Shown piece by piece: positions 7,651 to 16,014 of a DNA stretch of 64,000 bases. A model generated the notes under the pieces. It was given only the letters and a program-made list of their open reading frames with translations, ran no database searches and was not told the origin of the DNA. How positions within the stretch are numbered: the first letter of the stretch is position 1; every line of letters begins with the position of its first letter. A program made the translations under genes and the position numbers. Origin of the DNA: Chloroflexi bacterium 54-19. GTDB taxonomy: Bacteria > Chloroflexota > Chloroflexia > Chloroheliales > Chloroheliaceae. The stretch is taken from contig MKTJ01000077.1 in assembly GCA_001898225.1 (NCBI GenBank), positions 566,352-630,351 on the forward strand, in the 5' to 3' direction.

Positions 7651-8334
7651 TTGCGTCGGGCCATAAAAGACACCCAAAAACAGGAACGCCAGCAGAATAT
7701 AATCGAAACAGCCAGCCAGCTCTTCGCTCAAGGTTCTTACCAGATGGTTACTCTAGAAGCGGTGGCCGAAAAGGTAGGGGTCGCCAGAGGTACCCTTTAT
7801 CTCTACTTCAAAACCAGGGAGGAACTTTTTATGGCTTTGCTGGAACAAACTTACCGGGCCTGGGCTACTGACGTAACAAGCGGATTAGAAGAACTGCTCA
7901 CACACACTGACCACCGGCCCAGCATTATCCAGGTGACACAACTCTTAAGCGAATCACTTTTAAAACATTGGACAGCTACCCGGTTAGTCGCTTTGCTGCC
8001 TAGTGTCCTGGAACATAACGTGGAGTTCGAGGCCGCTTTGCGTTTCAAGCAGATGTTACTAACTCAGGGAGCCAAGGTTACAGCTTTGCTCCACGAGGCT
8101 TTACCATTTCTAAGCCCTAAACAAGCCGGGCAACTTCTGCCGCGTATCACTGTTTTGATTGTGGGCTTGTTACCGCACACCGAACCTTCGCCGGTATTGC
8201 GTGAAGTGCTAACACAGCCCGGTATGGAAGTTTTTCACATGAATTTCCAACAGGAATTTAACGAACTCCTTTGCTCGTTACTTTACGGTCTACAACGTCA
8301 ATCGGAGTTAAAGTCGCAGGCCGCTACTCCCTAA
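7651..8334 (+). CDS. TetR/AcrR family transcriptional regulator
   Basis: 227 residues. The N-terminal helix-turn-helix is visible in ASQLFAQGSYQMVTLEAVAEK and VGVARGTLYLYFKTREEL; the rest is an all-helical ligand-binding domain with no identified ligand. I prefer the TTG start at 7651, six bases after the RBS AAAGGGG. The longer frame back to 7504 would run through the promoter and operators. The gene is followed 128 bases later by an SDR on the same strand, a common regulator-target pairing. The ligand and other targets are unknown. Confidence 0.88.
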   Translation: MRRAIKDTQKQERQQNIIETASQLFAQGSYQMVTLEAVAEKVGVARGTLYLYFKTREELFMALLEQTYRAWATDVTSGLEELLTHTDHRPSIIQVTQLLSESLLKHWTATRLVALLPSVLEHNVEFEAALRFKQMLLTQGAKVTALLHEALPFLSPKQAGQLLPRITVLIVGLLPHTEPSPVLREVLTQPGMEVFHMNFQQEFNELLCSLLYGLQRQSELKSQAATP

Positions 8335-8462
8335 CTTTTTCACCAGATAGGTTTACCGTCTTTTAAGGCGGTTTATTAAAAATGCTTACCGTACAGGGCG
8401 AATTTTGCGTCAGCTTCAGGCTGCCTTCAAATGGGCCCAACCATATTAGAAAGGATAACGAT

Positions 8463-9341
8463 ATGAGCATGCAAGCTAAGATTTGCCTTGTAACAGGCGC
8501 GACCGGCGGGATCGGTTTCGTTACAGCCCACGAACTGGCCCGCCAGGGTGCACAGGTGGTGGTAGTAGGTCGCAATCATCAAAAAACCACTGAAATGGTG
8601 CGTCAAATCCGTGAGGAAACCGGCAACCAGCAGGTCGAGTATTTACTGGCGGACCTGAGCCGGTTAGACGATGTACGCGACCTGGCTTCCGAGTTTGAGC
8701 AGCGCTATCCCCGATTGGACGTACTGGTCAATAACGTGGGTGGGCTTTTCACTAAACGTCGTGAAACCTCTGAAGGTCTTGAAATGACTCTGGCCCTCAA
8801 TTACCTCTCACCTTTCCTGCTGACCAATTTGCTTCTTCCCAGGTTGAAGGCTAGTCCGAGTGCGCGAATTGTTAATGTGTCGGCGGCGGCTCACCGAATC
8901 GGTAAAATCCACTTCGAGGACTTGCAAAGCCTCCATAGTTATGGTGGACAGGGCTGGCTAGCTTATGGACAGGCCAAACTTGCCTCTATCATATTCACTT
9001 ACGAACTGGCCCGTCGTCTGGAAAGCACAAATGTAACGGTTAACGCCCTGCATCCCGGCATTATCGCCACCAACTTTGGGGACGAGATAGGAGTGGGCTG
9101 GAAACCACTCAACCGGGTATTAAGAGGCATTTTCAACCGCCTGGCCCTGACCCCTGACCAGGGAGCGCAAACCAGCCTATACCTGGCGGTTTCATCCGAA
9201 GTTGAGGGCATTAGCGGTCAATATTTCTCGAAATGCAAAACCGTACACTCCTCCAAAGCCTCTTATGACCGCGAGGCTGCGACCCGGCTTTGGCAGGTAA
9301 GTGAAGAACTTACCCACCTTTCGCTTATGGCTACAAGATAA
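8463..9341 (+). CDS. short-chain dehydrogenase/reductase (retinol dehydrogenase-like)
   Basis: 292 residues of classical SDR fold. The cofactor motif TGATGGIG lies near residues 11-18, followed by LVNNVGG and the catalytic Tyr168/Lys172 in AYGQAK. Arg37 in VVGRN, after the second strand, suggests NADP(H). The proline-glycine segment LHPGIIATNFG is typical of RDH-like members acting on retinoid or lipid carbonyls. ATG at 8463 follows AGAAAGGA; the longer frame from 8382 lacks an RBS. It is probably controlled by, or transcribed with, the upstream TetR gene. The natural substrate cannot be read from sequence. Confidence 0.88.
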   Translation: MSMQAKICLVTGATGGIGFVTAHELARQGAQVVVVGRNHQKTTEMVRQIREETGNQQVEYLLADLSRLDDVRDLASEFEQRYPRLDVLVNNVGGLFTKRRETSEGLEMTLALNYLSPFLLTNLLLPRLKASPSARIVNVSAAAHRIGKIHFEDLQSLHSYGGQGWLAYGQAKLASIIFTYELARRLESTNVTVNALHPGIIATNFGDEIGVGWKPLNRVLRGIFNRLALTPDQGAQTSLYLAVSSEVEGISGQYFSKCKTVHSSKASYDREAATRLWQVSEELTHLSLMATR

Positions 9342-9398
9342 ATCCTTGCCTGTCAGAGGAGGCATTGGGGATTGAGTCGAATAATTTATGAAAACAAA

Positions 9399-9425
9399 AA
9401 CCGGCCCTTTTTGAAGGGGCCGGTT
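9399..9425 (-). terminator. Rho-independent terminator of leuD (usable on both strands)
   Basis: AACCGGCCC and GGGCCGGTT form a 9-bp stem. On the minus strand TTTTTGTTTTCAT follows directly, 14 bases after the leuD stop. Confidence 0.85.
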
Positions 9426-9439
9426 CATTGCATAAATAT

Positions 9440-10063
9440 TTAGGCGGATTGTCCGGCGTAAAGCCAGGGTTGTTCGGCCTGGCGTTTGGCTTCGTAATCC
9501 TCGATTAAATCGCCGTACTGCAAGGTCCAGCCGATGTTGTCAAGACCTTTGAGCAAGGATTCTTTTTTGAAGGGGTCAATCTCAAAGTGGAATTCTTTGC
9601 CGCCCGGTGCGGTGACAGTGCCTTCCTCCAGGTTGACCTTCAGGCGCAACATCGGTTCGTTTTCGACTTCCTGGAACAGCTCCTCGATTTCCTCCGGTTT
9701 GAGGATAATCGGCAACAGGCCGATATTGAAAGAGTTGTTGTAAAATATGTCGGCAAAACTGGAAGCGATGATTACCTTAAAGCCGTACTGTTGCAAGGCC
9801 CAGGGGGCGTGTTCGCGGGAGGAACCGCAGCCGAAATTCTCGCGGGAGACGAGAATCGAGGCGTTTTTATAACGCGGCTGGTTCAGCACGAAATCAGGGT
9901 TGGGTGTGCCGTCCTTGTTATAGCGCATATTAGCAAAAAGGCCGTCCTCAAAGCCGGTCCGTTTGATGGATTTCAGGTAGACTGCCGGGATAATCATGTC
10001 GGTATCGACGTTGGCGCGGTCCAACGGCATCACGATACCGTTCAGGGTCTTAAAAGCTTCCAT
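9440..10063 (-). CDS. leuD: 3-isopropylmalate dehydratase, small subunit
   Basis: 207 residues with the aconitase swivel-domain motifs [33 protein letters not shown] and [16 protein letters not shown]. LeuCD isomerises 2-isopropylmalate to 3-isopropylmalate in leucine synthesis. The ATG directly abuts the leuC TAG, giving tight translational coupling. A homoaconitase-type role in lysine synthesis is possible for such pairs but less likely. Confidence 0.94.
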   Translation of the reverse strand: MEAFKTLNGIVMPLDRANVDTDMIIPAVYLKSIKRTGFEDGLFANMRYNKDGTPNPDFVLNQPRYKNASILVSRENFGCGSSREHAPWALQQYGFKVIIASSFADIFYNNSFNIGLLPIILKPEEIEELFQEVENEPMLRLKVNLEEGTVTAPGGKEFHFEIDPFKKESLLKGLDNIGWTLQYGDLIEDYEAKRQAEQPWLYAGQSA

Positions 10064-11560
10064 CTAGTTTGCTCCCTCGTTGCTGGCTGCTTCGTAACCG
10101 GTTACCTCGTTCCATTCGGGATCGCGGATGTCCACAAAATGTCCCGCGATTGCCGCCGCTGCCGCCATAGCCGGGCTGACCAGGTGAGTGCGCCCGCCTT
10201 TGCCCTGGCGACCTTCAAAGTTACGGTTGGAAGTGCTGGCGCAGCGTTCGCCCTCGGCCAACTGGTCGCCGTTCATGGCGAGACACATGCTGCACCCCGG
10301 TTCGCGCCAATCGAACCCGGCCTCTTTGAAAATCTTGTCAAGACCTTCGGCTTCGGCCTGGTTTTTGACCAGACCGCTCCCCGGCACCACCATGGCCCGG
10401 ACGGTCGAGGCGACCTTGCGGCCTTTGGCGATACGCGCCGCGGCCCGTAAATCTTCCACCCGGCTATTGGTGCAGGAACCTATAAAGACCCGGTCCACCG
10501 GGATGTCCTCGATTTTGGTGCCCGGTTCCAGGCCCATGTATTGCAGGGCGCGGCGGCCCATCGACCGTTTAACCGGGTCATCGAAGGTTTCGGGGTTTGG
10601 CACTTCGCCAGTAACCTGGGTGGTCATGCCGGGGTTGGTGCCCCAGGTGACCTGCGGGGCGACCTCGGAGGCATCCAGCACCACGCTTTTGTTGTAAACA
10701 GCGCCGGGGTCGGTCGGTAGTTTCCGCCAGGCCGCGACCGCTGCCTCGAAAGCTTCGCCTTTGGGGGCATAGGGGCGGCCCTCGAGCCATTCGAAAGTGC
10801 GCTCGTCCGGGGCGACCATCCCGGCCCTGGCCCCGGCTTCAATCGCCATGTTGCACAAAGTCATGCGGCCTTCCATAGAAAGCGAGCGGATAGCCGAACC
10901 GGTAAATTCGATAACGTGGCCGTTGCCGCCGCTGGTGGAAATCTGGCCGATGATATAAAGGACCAGGTCTTTCGCGGTCGTGCCGGGCGGAAGTGTGCCT
11001 TCCACTCGGACTTCCATTGTTTTAGGGCGGGCCTGTAAAAGGGTCTGGGTCGCCAGGACGTGTTCAACTTCACTGGTGCCAATCCCAAAAGCAAGAGCCC
11101 CGAAGGCGCCGTGAGTAGCGGTGTGGCTGTCGCCGCAAACAACCGTCATACCGGGCAGGGTCAGGCCCTGTTCCGGGGCCGTCACGTGGACAATCCCGTT
11201 GCGCTCGTCGTCCAGGTCGAACAGGGTAATGCCAAAGTCCTGGGCATTCTGTTCGAGGGTCGCGATTTGGAGGGCGCTCTGGGGGTCGACGATCGGCACA
11301 TTGTGGCGGGCACCGTAGTTTCCAATCGGGGTGGTAGGGATGTTGTGGTCAATCACGGCGAAGGTGGCCTGGGGCCGCCGGACCGCTCGTTTTTCCAGGC
11401 GAAGCCCTTCGAACCCTTGCGAGGAAGTCACTTCGTGGACCAGGTGGCGGTCAATATATAGGATGGTAGACTGGCCCGGCACTTCCCGGACCACGTGCGA
11501 CTCCCAGATTTTATCAAAGAGTGTCCGGGGTGTCTGGTTTGCTGTACCCTCTGAAGTCAT
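10064..11560 (-). CDS. leuC: 3-isopropylmalate dehydratase, large subunit
   Basis: 498 residues, slightly longer than the usual 465-475, with the extra length mainly in an insertion around residues 265-310 ([20 protein letters not shown]). The three [4Fe-4S] cysteines are present in GSCTNSR and [12 protein letters not shown], and [15 protein letters not shown] matches aconitase domain 1. Its RBS GGAGG sits 11 bases before ATG. The 150-base leader carries a promoter and inverted repeats; I do not see a T-box. leuD follows directly. A LeuB/Icd-type dehydrogenase is at 27.5 kb, unlinked. Confidence 0.95.
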   Translation of the reverse strand: MTSEGTANQTPRTLFDKIWESHVVREVPGQSTILYIDRHLVHEVTSSQGFEGLRLEKRAVRRPQATFAVIDHNIPTTPIGNYGARHNVPIVDPQSALQIATLEQNAQDFGITLFDLDDERNGIVHVTAPEQGLTLPGMTVVCGDSHTATHGAFGALAFGIGTSEVEHVLATQTLLQARPKTMEVRVEGTLPPGTTAKDLVLYIIGQISTSGGNGHVIEFTGSAIRSLSMEGRMTLCNMAIEAGARAGMVAPDERTFEWLEGRPYAPKGEAFEAAVAAWRKLPTDPGAVYNKSVVLDASEVAPQVTWGTNPGMTTQVTGEVPNPETFDDPVKRSMGRRALQYMGLEPGTKIEDIPVDRVFIGSCTNSRVEDLRAAARIAKGRKVASTVRAMVVPGSGLVKNQAEAEGLDKIFKEAGFDWREPGCSMCLAMNGDQLAEGERCASTSNRNFEGRQGKGGRTHLVSPAMAAAAAIAGHFVDIRDPEWNEVTGYEAASNEGAN

Positions 11561-11688
11561 TGTGGGTAATTCCTCCGGTAATCATATAAACGAAATGCTC
11601 GGCCTGGCTCTACCGGGGCAGACCGGTTCGCGGGCCTGGTTATAAATTGGTCTTCTATTTTCTTCTTTGAAAAAAGGAGATAAAATTG

Positions 11689-11742
11689 ACTGACAAACTT
11701 TGGTCAGGTCCAAGAATACCATAATTCGCCGAATTTGTCAGT
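11689..11742 (-). promoter_or_regulatory. leuC promoter flanked by a 9-base inverted repeat
   Basis: On the minus strand CTGACA (11736-11741), a 17-base spacer and TATTCT (11713-11718) form a promoter. The arm TTTGTCAGT (11734-11742) covers the -35. Its exact complement ACTGACAAA lies at 11689-11697, just past the start point. A repressor bridging the two sites, or an RNA hairpin, is possible. Confidence 0.55.
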
Positions 11743-12021
11743 TTTAACAAACTGTGTGGCAGGGGAAATGTAAAGTTCGTTGAACGTTCACCCTAAAGGG
11801 CGCGAAACAACGTTGAACCTGGCTACGAAAAACGCTGACCGCGAATAACACGGCCTCCAACTTGTCACACCCAAAGGGCGCGAGCGCAGCGAGGAATCTT
11901 GGGCACCCACTTGTGGGTACCGTTGGACAATAGCACGGTCAAAAAGCATGGAAAGATTTTCGAATTTTGCCGTTGTCCTGCACTCTGTAACTAAAATTTG
12001 GGGTTGTTTTAAGGGTATTTC
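11743..12021. repeat. intergenic region with degenerate interspersed repeat copy
   Basis: No gene is visible. It holds the direct repeat AAAGGGCGCGA (near 11797 and 11875), the segment GCGCAGCGAGGAATCT typical of dispersed intergenic repeats, and CCGTTGGACAATAG (11920-11933), a core shared with 17570-17590 and 28723-28741. Confidence 0.5.
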
Positions 12022-12055
12022 ACCGGACCCGGTGTGGAAATAAGCCGGGTCCGGT
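12022..12055 (-). terminator. terminator-like hairpin after the cyclase-like gene
   Basis: An 11-bp perfect stem ACCGGACCCGG / CCGGGTCCGGT lies 21 bases after the stop. The T-tract on the minus strand is weak, so strength is uncertain. Confidence 0.65.
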
Positions 12056-12075
12056 TGTGGTTTTTCCCAAAGAGG

Positions 12076-14001
12076 TCAGGCCAGGGCATCCAGGCAGGCG
12101 TCCACCACCGGGTTGCCCCGCTGGGAGGTCAGGCCGAAAATTACCGGCGCGTCGGCCAGTTCCCTGGTGGCCTGCTCCAGGAGATAGCGGCTTGGCTCGT
12201 CGCTCCACTGCATGTTATTGATCAAAATCAGGAGAGGTTTGGCCTGGGCCAGGCCGCGCAACAAATCAATAATAATTTTGGCAAATTCCTCGCGCAAAGG
12301 GCCGCCTAACTGGGAGTGGAACCCCGGTTGTTCAGGCAACAGCCCCACAAACTGCCCCAGCACCCCGGTGAAGCGGGCGGAGTCGGGAGAATAGCGTGAG
12401 ATAACCTGGGCCAGTTTGGCCGACTTCTCGGTGCGGCTGTCAGTTTCGTTCAAACCGATAAGGCCGCTTACAAGGCCCGACCAGGCCAGGTAGGGCACGT
12501 TGCTGGCTGCGTTCGGCTGGCATTTCCCGACCGCACCGATTCCACCCCATTTCAACCAATCCTGGGCCAGGGGGTAAAACCGCCCCGCTTCAGACTGGAC
12601 AAAGACCCGTTTTTCCCCGGCCAGCAGTTTTTCCGGCAGGCCGGAAAACTCGGCGTTATTGTTAAAAGCAACCTCTTTTAGGTAACTTGCCAGGTTGCAA
12701 GGTTGGGGCCGCCGCGCCAGAAGCGGCCTGACCCGGACCGGGGCTGCCTGGTCAGGAATTTTTATAGAAATCTCGTCACCAAAGATATAGCTCAAGCCGA
12801 CCCGTTCGCGGGTATAGCGGTCCACCGGGAGGATACCGGGGCCGTTTTCCGGCCCGGCCTTGGCAAGCTGGCAGCTGAGTTTGACCACCTCACCCAGGAC
12901 GGTGTAACGCTGGCAGGTTGGCGTGCCTATTACTCCTGTAAATACGGTGCCGCTAGCGATACTGATGGCCGGTAAAGCCCCCGAAGGTCCGGCCAGGTCC
13001 CGCACCGACAGGATAGCCCGCAAGGCATTTTCGGCATCCTCGCTGCTGGTGATTAATGCCCCAAAGGTCAGGTGCAGGTAAACCGAGTTATCTTCAGGAT
13101 TGGCGGTAATCTGGTGGACCCGTCCGTCCAGGCCGTTGCAGACTCTTTGAAGGGTGCCATAAAAGTCCTGCAATACGCTCAGGTTGCCTTGCCGGGTTAA
13201 ATCCAATTCCGGCAGAATTATAAAGACGTTTACGACCCGCCGAAATTCGGGGTGAACCGGCAAATCCGGCGTTACCTTGAACTTGTGGGCCAGGGAGCGT
13301 GGAATATAAGGGGCCAGGCGGCTATAGATTGATGTCTGGTCCTCGTCGCCAAAATAAAAGGTCAGGTTGGGATTAATGGGTCGCCCGGAGAATTCGTTCT
13401 GGCCCGCCGGTTTGAGCGGCCCCCCCAGCCAGCCAAAAGCTTCGCCCCAGGCGGCCTGGGCAGCGGCTTGCCGGGCCTGGTCTACCGCTTCACCCATAAC
13501 GACCAGGGCCATGCCGCCGGTAGTATCGCCCAGTTGGACGATAATAAGTTTACCCTGCCCCAGACCGGCCCGCATACCAAAAGAATAGCGGCCCTCCGGG
13601 GTCTGGACCGGGTGAAAAGTGGCGGCCTGGTCGAGAATTTCCAGGGCGACGGTCGCCGTCCGGCTAAACTGGTCCGGCTCGTTAGCCGAAAAAAAAGCCT
13701 GTAACCCGGAGCCATCCAGGGTAATAACCTGCCCGCCTTCCCGGTTGATAATTTCAATCAGGGGCGAAAAATAGTGATTAAGGGTCCGGCCTAATGTTTC
13801 CGCGCCTTCCCGGCCCAGGCGAGCCAGGGATTCGGCCAGGGCCGAAAAGCCTTCCACCTCGACCGCCAGGATGACCCCTTCGAACGAAGTACCTGCGGCG
13901 GCGGGGTCAGGCAGGAGCAAAGGGGGAATAAAGGCAGCTAACCGCTCGGTTAAGAGACTGGCGGTCGCTACCGGTTTAAAGCCGGGGGCATTAGTGGACA
14001 T
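12076..14001 (-). CDS. degenerate double nucleotide-cyclase-domain protein with vestigial NTPase domain (sAC-like layout)
   Basis: 641 residues. Two class III cyclase homology domains can be traced, near residues 40-190 (GVILAVEVEGFSALAESL, GGQVITLDGSGLQAFF) and 250-400 (VNVFIILPELDLTRQG, SIASGTVFTGVIG). An ATPase-like region follows. This order is that of soluble adenylyl cyclases (C1-C2-NTPase). The first metal-binding Asp of C1 is Glu (LAVEVEGF), C2 lacks the usual DI.GFT pattern, the P-loop is not recognisable (VFVQSEAGRFYP), and a Walker B-like LLILINNMQWSD remains before an early end. It is therefore probably a non-catalytic regulator or scaffold. It lies 45 bases downstream of an AAA+ ATPase gene, likely its operon partner. 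Confidence 0.7.
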   Translation of the reverse strand: MSTNAPGFKPVATASLLTERLAAFIPPLLLPDPAAAGTSFEGVILAVEVEGFSALAESLARLGREGAETLGRTLNHYFSPLIEIINREGGQVITLDGSGLQAFFSANEPDQFSRTATVALEILDQAATFHPVQTPEGRYSFGMRAGLGQGKLIIVQLGDTTGGMALVVMGEAVDQARQAAAQAAWGEAFGWLGGPLKPAGQNEFSGRPINPNLTFYFGDEDQTSIYSRLAPYIPRSLAHKFKVTPDLPVHPEFRRVVNVFIILPELDLTRQGNLSVLQDFYGTLQRVCNGLDGRVHQITANPEDNSVYLHLTFGALITSSEDAENALRAILSVRDLAGPSGALPAISIASGTVFTGVIGTPTCQRYTVLGEVVKLSCQLAKAGPENGPGILPVDRYTRERVGLSYIFGDEISIKIPDQAAPVRVRPLLARRPQPCNLASYLKEVAFNNNAEFSGLPEKLLAGEKRVFVQSEAGRFYPLAQDWLKWGGIGAVGKCQPNAASNVPYLAWSGLVSGLIGLNETDSRTEKSAKLAQVISRYSPDSARFTGVLGQFVGLLPEQPGFHSQLGGPLREEFAKIIIDLLRGLAQAKPLLILINNMQWSDEPSRYLLEQATRELADAPVIFGLTSQRGNPVVDACLDALA

Positions 14002-14046
14002 TTCTTAATCCTTTGCGAAAATGGCAATCCTACCGGGAATTGCGAA

Positions 14047-15693
14047 TTAGCTGAAAGACGGTCGAGCCCGGTTTGCTTCATCCGGCTGGTTATCTTTGAA
14101 ATTGATGAAATAGGTCGAACAGGCGCTATCAATCAGGTCGGGTGAAAGCGTGCAGGGTTCCATCGTATATTTCGACATCGCTACCATCTGCTCTAAAAGG
14201 TCGCGAGGCTGGCAACTGCGGAAAGGCCGGCTAAACGGCACATACCAGCGTTTTATCAAATAGTCGATTGATTTATCGTCGTAGGGCACTTTTTTACCCT
14301 TGCATACAAGCTGGAAAATCTGGCGGAACTGCTGTTCACTGGGGTCAATGATATTAATTTTGTACTTGATACGCCGCAAGAACGCTTCGTCAGCGAGGTC
14401 GGCGGGGTCAAGGTTTGTACTGAAGACGATAAGCTGGTCAAATGGCACTTCCAGCTTTTTACCGGTGACGAGCGTCAGGTAGTCGTAACGTTTTTCGAGA
14501 GGGACAATCCAGCGGTTGAGCAGTTCCATAGGCCGCATCAACTGGCGGCCAAAGTCGTCAATCAGGAAGATACCGCCGTTGGCCTTCATCTGGAAAGGCG
14601 CTTCATAGGTCTTGGAGTTTTCATTATAAATCAGGTCGAGGCTCTGCATGGTCAACTCACCGCCGACCACCACCACCGGCCTTTTGATGCGGATCCAGCG
14701 GGCGTCATAATCAATCTTTTGCATGTCGCCATCGTCAATGGCTTCGTGGTTGATGGGGTCGTAAAGCTTGATAATCTGGCCGTCTGCCTCAATCGCATAA
14801 GGGACAAAGATGCTATCGCCCATCAGGCGGGTAATGCGCTCGGCGATGGAGGTCTTGCCGTTACCGGCAGCCCCAAAGAAGAAGATTGAAGACGCCGAGT
14901 TTACCGCCGGGCCGATGTTATTGAGCATCAGGTCGGAAATAATCAGGTCGGCAAAAGCCTTGCGAATAGATTGCCTGGTCACGACGAGGTTCTTGATGGT
15001 CTGGGCCCGGATAGACGCCAGCAAATCATTGTATGAAACCGGCATCGGCCCGGAATAGCCGGTCTTTTCGATAGCGTCATTGGCGCGCTGTTGGCCTTTG
15101 GTGGTGAGGGTGAACTGGTAGCCGGCGTCACCGAGGCCGACCTGCCCCACGATGTCAATCAACTCCTGGGCCCGTAATTGCTCGATAACGACCGAAAGCA
15201 ACCCGTAAAAAGGGACGCGCAGGAAGTTGGCGATTTGCCCGCCCGTGATATTACCCTTGAAATAGAGGGTTCGCACGACCATATCCTCGACAAACGACTG
15301 GGGAATATCCAGGTCGGACACAGTAAAAGGAATAGGCGGTGTAAAGGGAGGTGGCGCAGGCGGTTTATGCTCGTCCTCGTCCCAATCGGGGGGAAGTTGA
15401 ATTTTGCGGAGGTGTTCCTGGCCGGGCAAAGGAGGTTGGCCCTGGCGTTGCCGCTCCATATCCTGGGCCCAGGCCCGGATTTGCTCGTCGTGCAACTGGA
15501 AATGGGCCAGGGCCACTTCATCTTTCTTGACCTGGGCGTCTTTTATGCCGCTATATACAGCCCGGACAACAAGGGCTTTTTCACCGTTGACGTAAAAATG
15601 ATGGGGGTAATTTCTACCGTAGGCAAAACAATCGTCGGGCAAATCCGAACGCAGCATTTCATCTACGGCACCCTGGTCGGTGAGGAACAACAT
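14047..15693 (-). CDS. AAA+ ATPase with N-terminal winged-helix-like region
   Basis: 548 residues. The C-terminal half is an AAA+ module: Walker A GAAGNGKTS near residue 275, Walker B GGIFLIDDFGRQ, sensor 1 IVFSTNLDP and an arginine-rich DEAFLRRIKYK. The N-terminal half has a proline-rich linker (PPAPPPFTPPIPF) and a winged-helix-like region around FLRVPFYGLLSVVIEQLRAQ. I do not recognise a named family; similar proteins occur beside type IV pilus/Tad or signalling genes. Here it heads a two-gene operon with the cyclase-like protein. The ATG at 15693 has AAAGGA upstream. A MoxR-like remodelling role is plausible but not shown. Confidence 0.75.
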   Translation of the reverse strand: MLFLTDQGAVDEMLRSDLPDDCFAYGRNYPHHFYVNGEKALVVRAVYSGIKDAQVKKDEVALAHFQLHDEQIRAWAQDMERQRQGQPPLPGQEHLRKIQLPPDWDEDEHKPPAPPPFTPPIPFTVSDLDIPQSFVEDMVVRTLYFKGNITGGQIANFLRVPFYGLLSVVIEQLRAQELIDIVGQVGLGDAGYQFTLTTKGQQRANDAIEKTGYSGPMPVSYNDLLASIRAQTIKNLVVTRQSIRKAFADLIISDLMLNNIGPAVNSASSIFFFGAAGNGKTSIAERITRLMGDSIFVPYAIEADGQIIKLYDPINHEAIDDGDMQKIDYDARWIRIKRPVVVVGGELTMQSLDLIYNENSKTYEAPFQMKANGGIFLIDDFGRQLMRPMELLNRWIVPLEKRYDYLTLVTGKKLEVPFDQLIVFSTNLDPADLADEAFLRRIKYKINIIDPSEQQFRQIFQLVCKGKKVPYDDKSIDYLIKRWYVPFSRPFRSCQPRDLLEQMVAMSKYTMEPCTLSPDLIDSACSTYFINFKDNQPDEANRARPSFS

Positions 15694-16014
15694 CGAACAA
15701 CTATCCTTTCGGACTAAGCAGGTCTGCTAAATCTTAGCCAAGAATCACAAACGAATAAACGAACACATAAACCAAGCTCTAAATAATTTTAGTTAAACTG
15801 GCGACTTTGTTACATAGTACTTTTTGACCTATCAAGAACTAACTTTAATAAAACAATCAATTTTCCTTGAACATGGTTGATAAAACCGGGTGCGAATTCT
15901 TTATTGAAGTGTTCGAGAAGCAGCCTTCTTTTTGATTCGGGTTAAATTCACCCTTTGGGTTATAATAAACTTACTAAAAGGACTGCTGACAGCAATAGAG
16001 GAGGAGAATTGCCA
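15694..16014. promoter_or_regulatory. divergent intergenic region
   Basis: It separates the AAA+ gene (-) from the mannitol-type dehydrogenase (+). A TATAAT at 15961-15966 stands 49 bases before the dehydrogenase start, preceded by the small inverted repeat GGGT-TAAATTC-ACCC (15939-15953); no consensus -35 is present. I see no gene here. Confidence 0.4.

Noticed and set aside
11561-11760. T-box or leader peptide upstream of leuC
   Set aside because: No conserved T-box bulge sequence (TGGNACCGCG) nor a run of Leu codons in a short ORF was seen.
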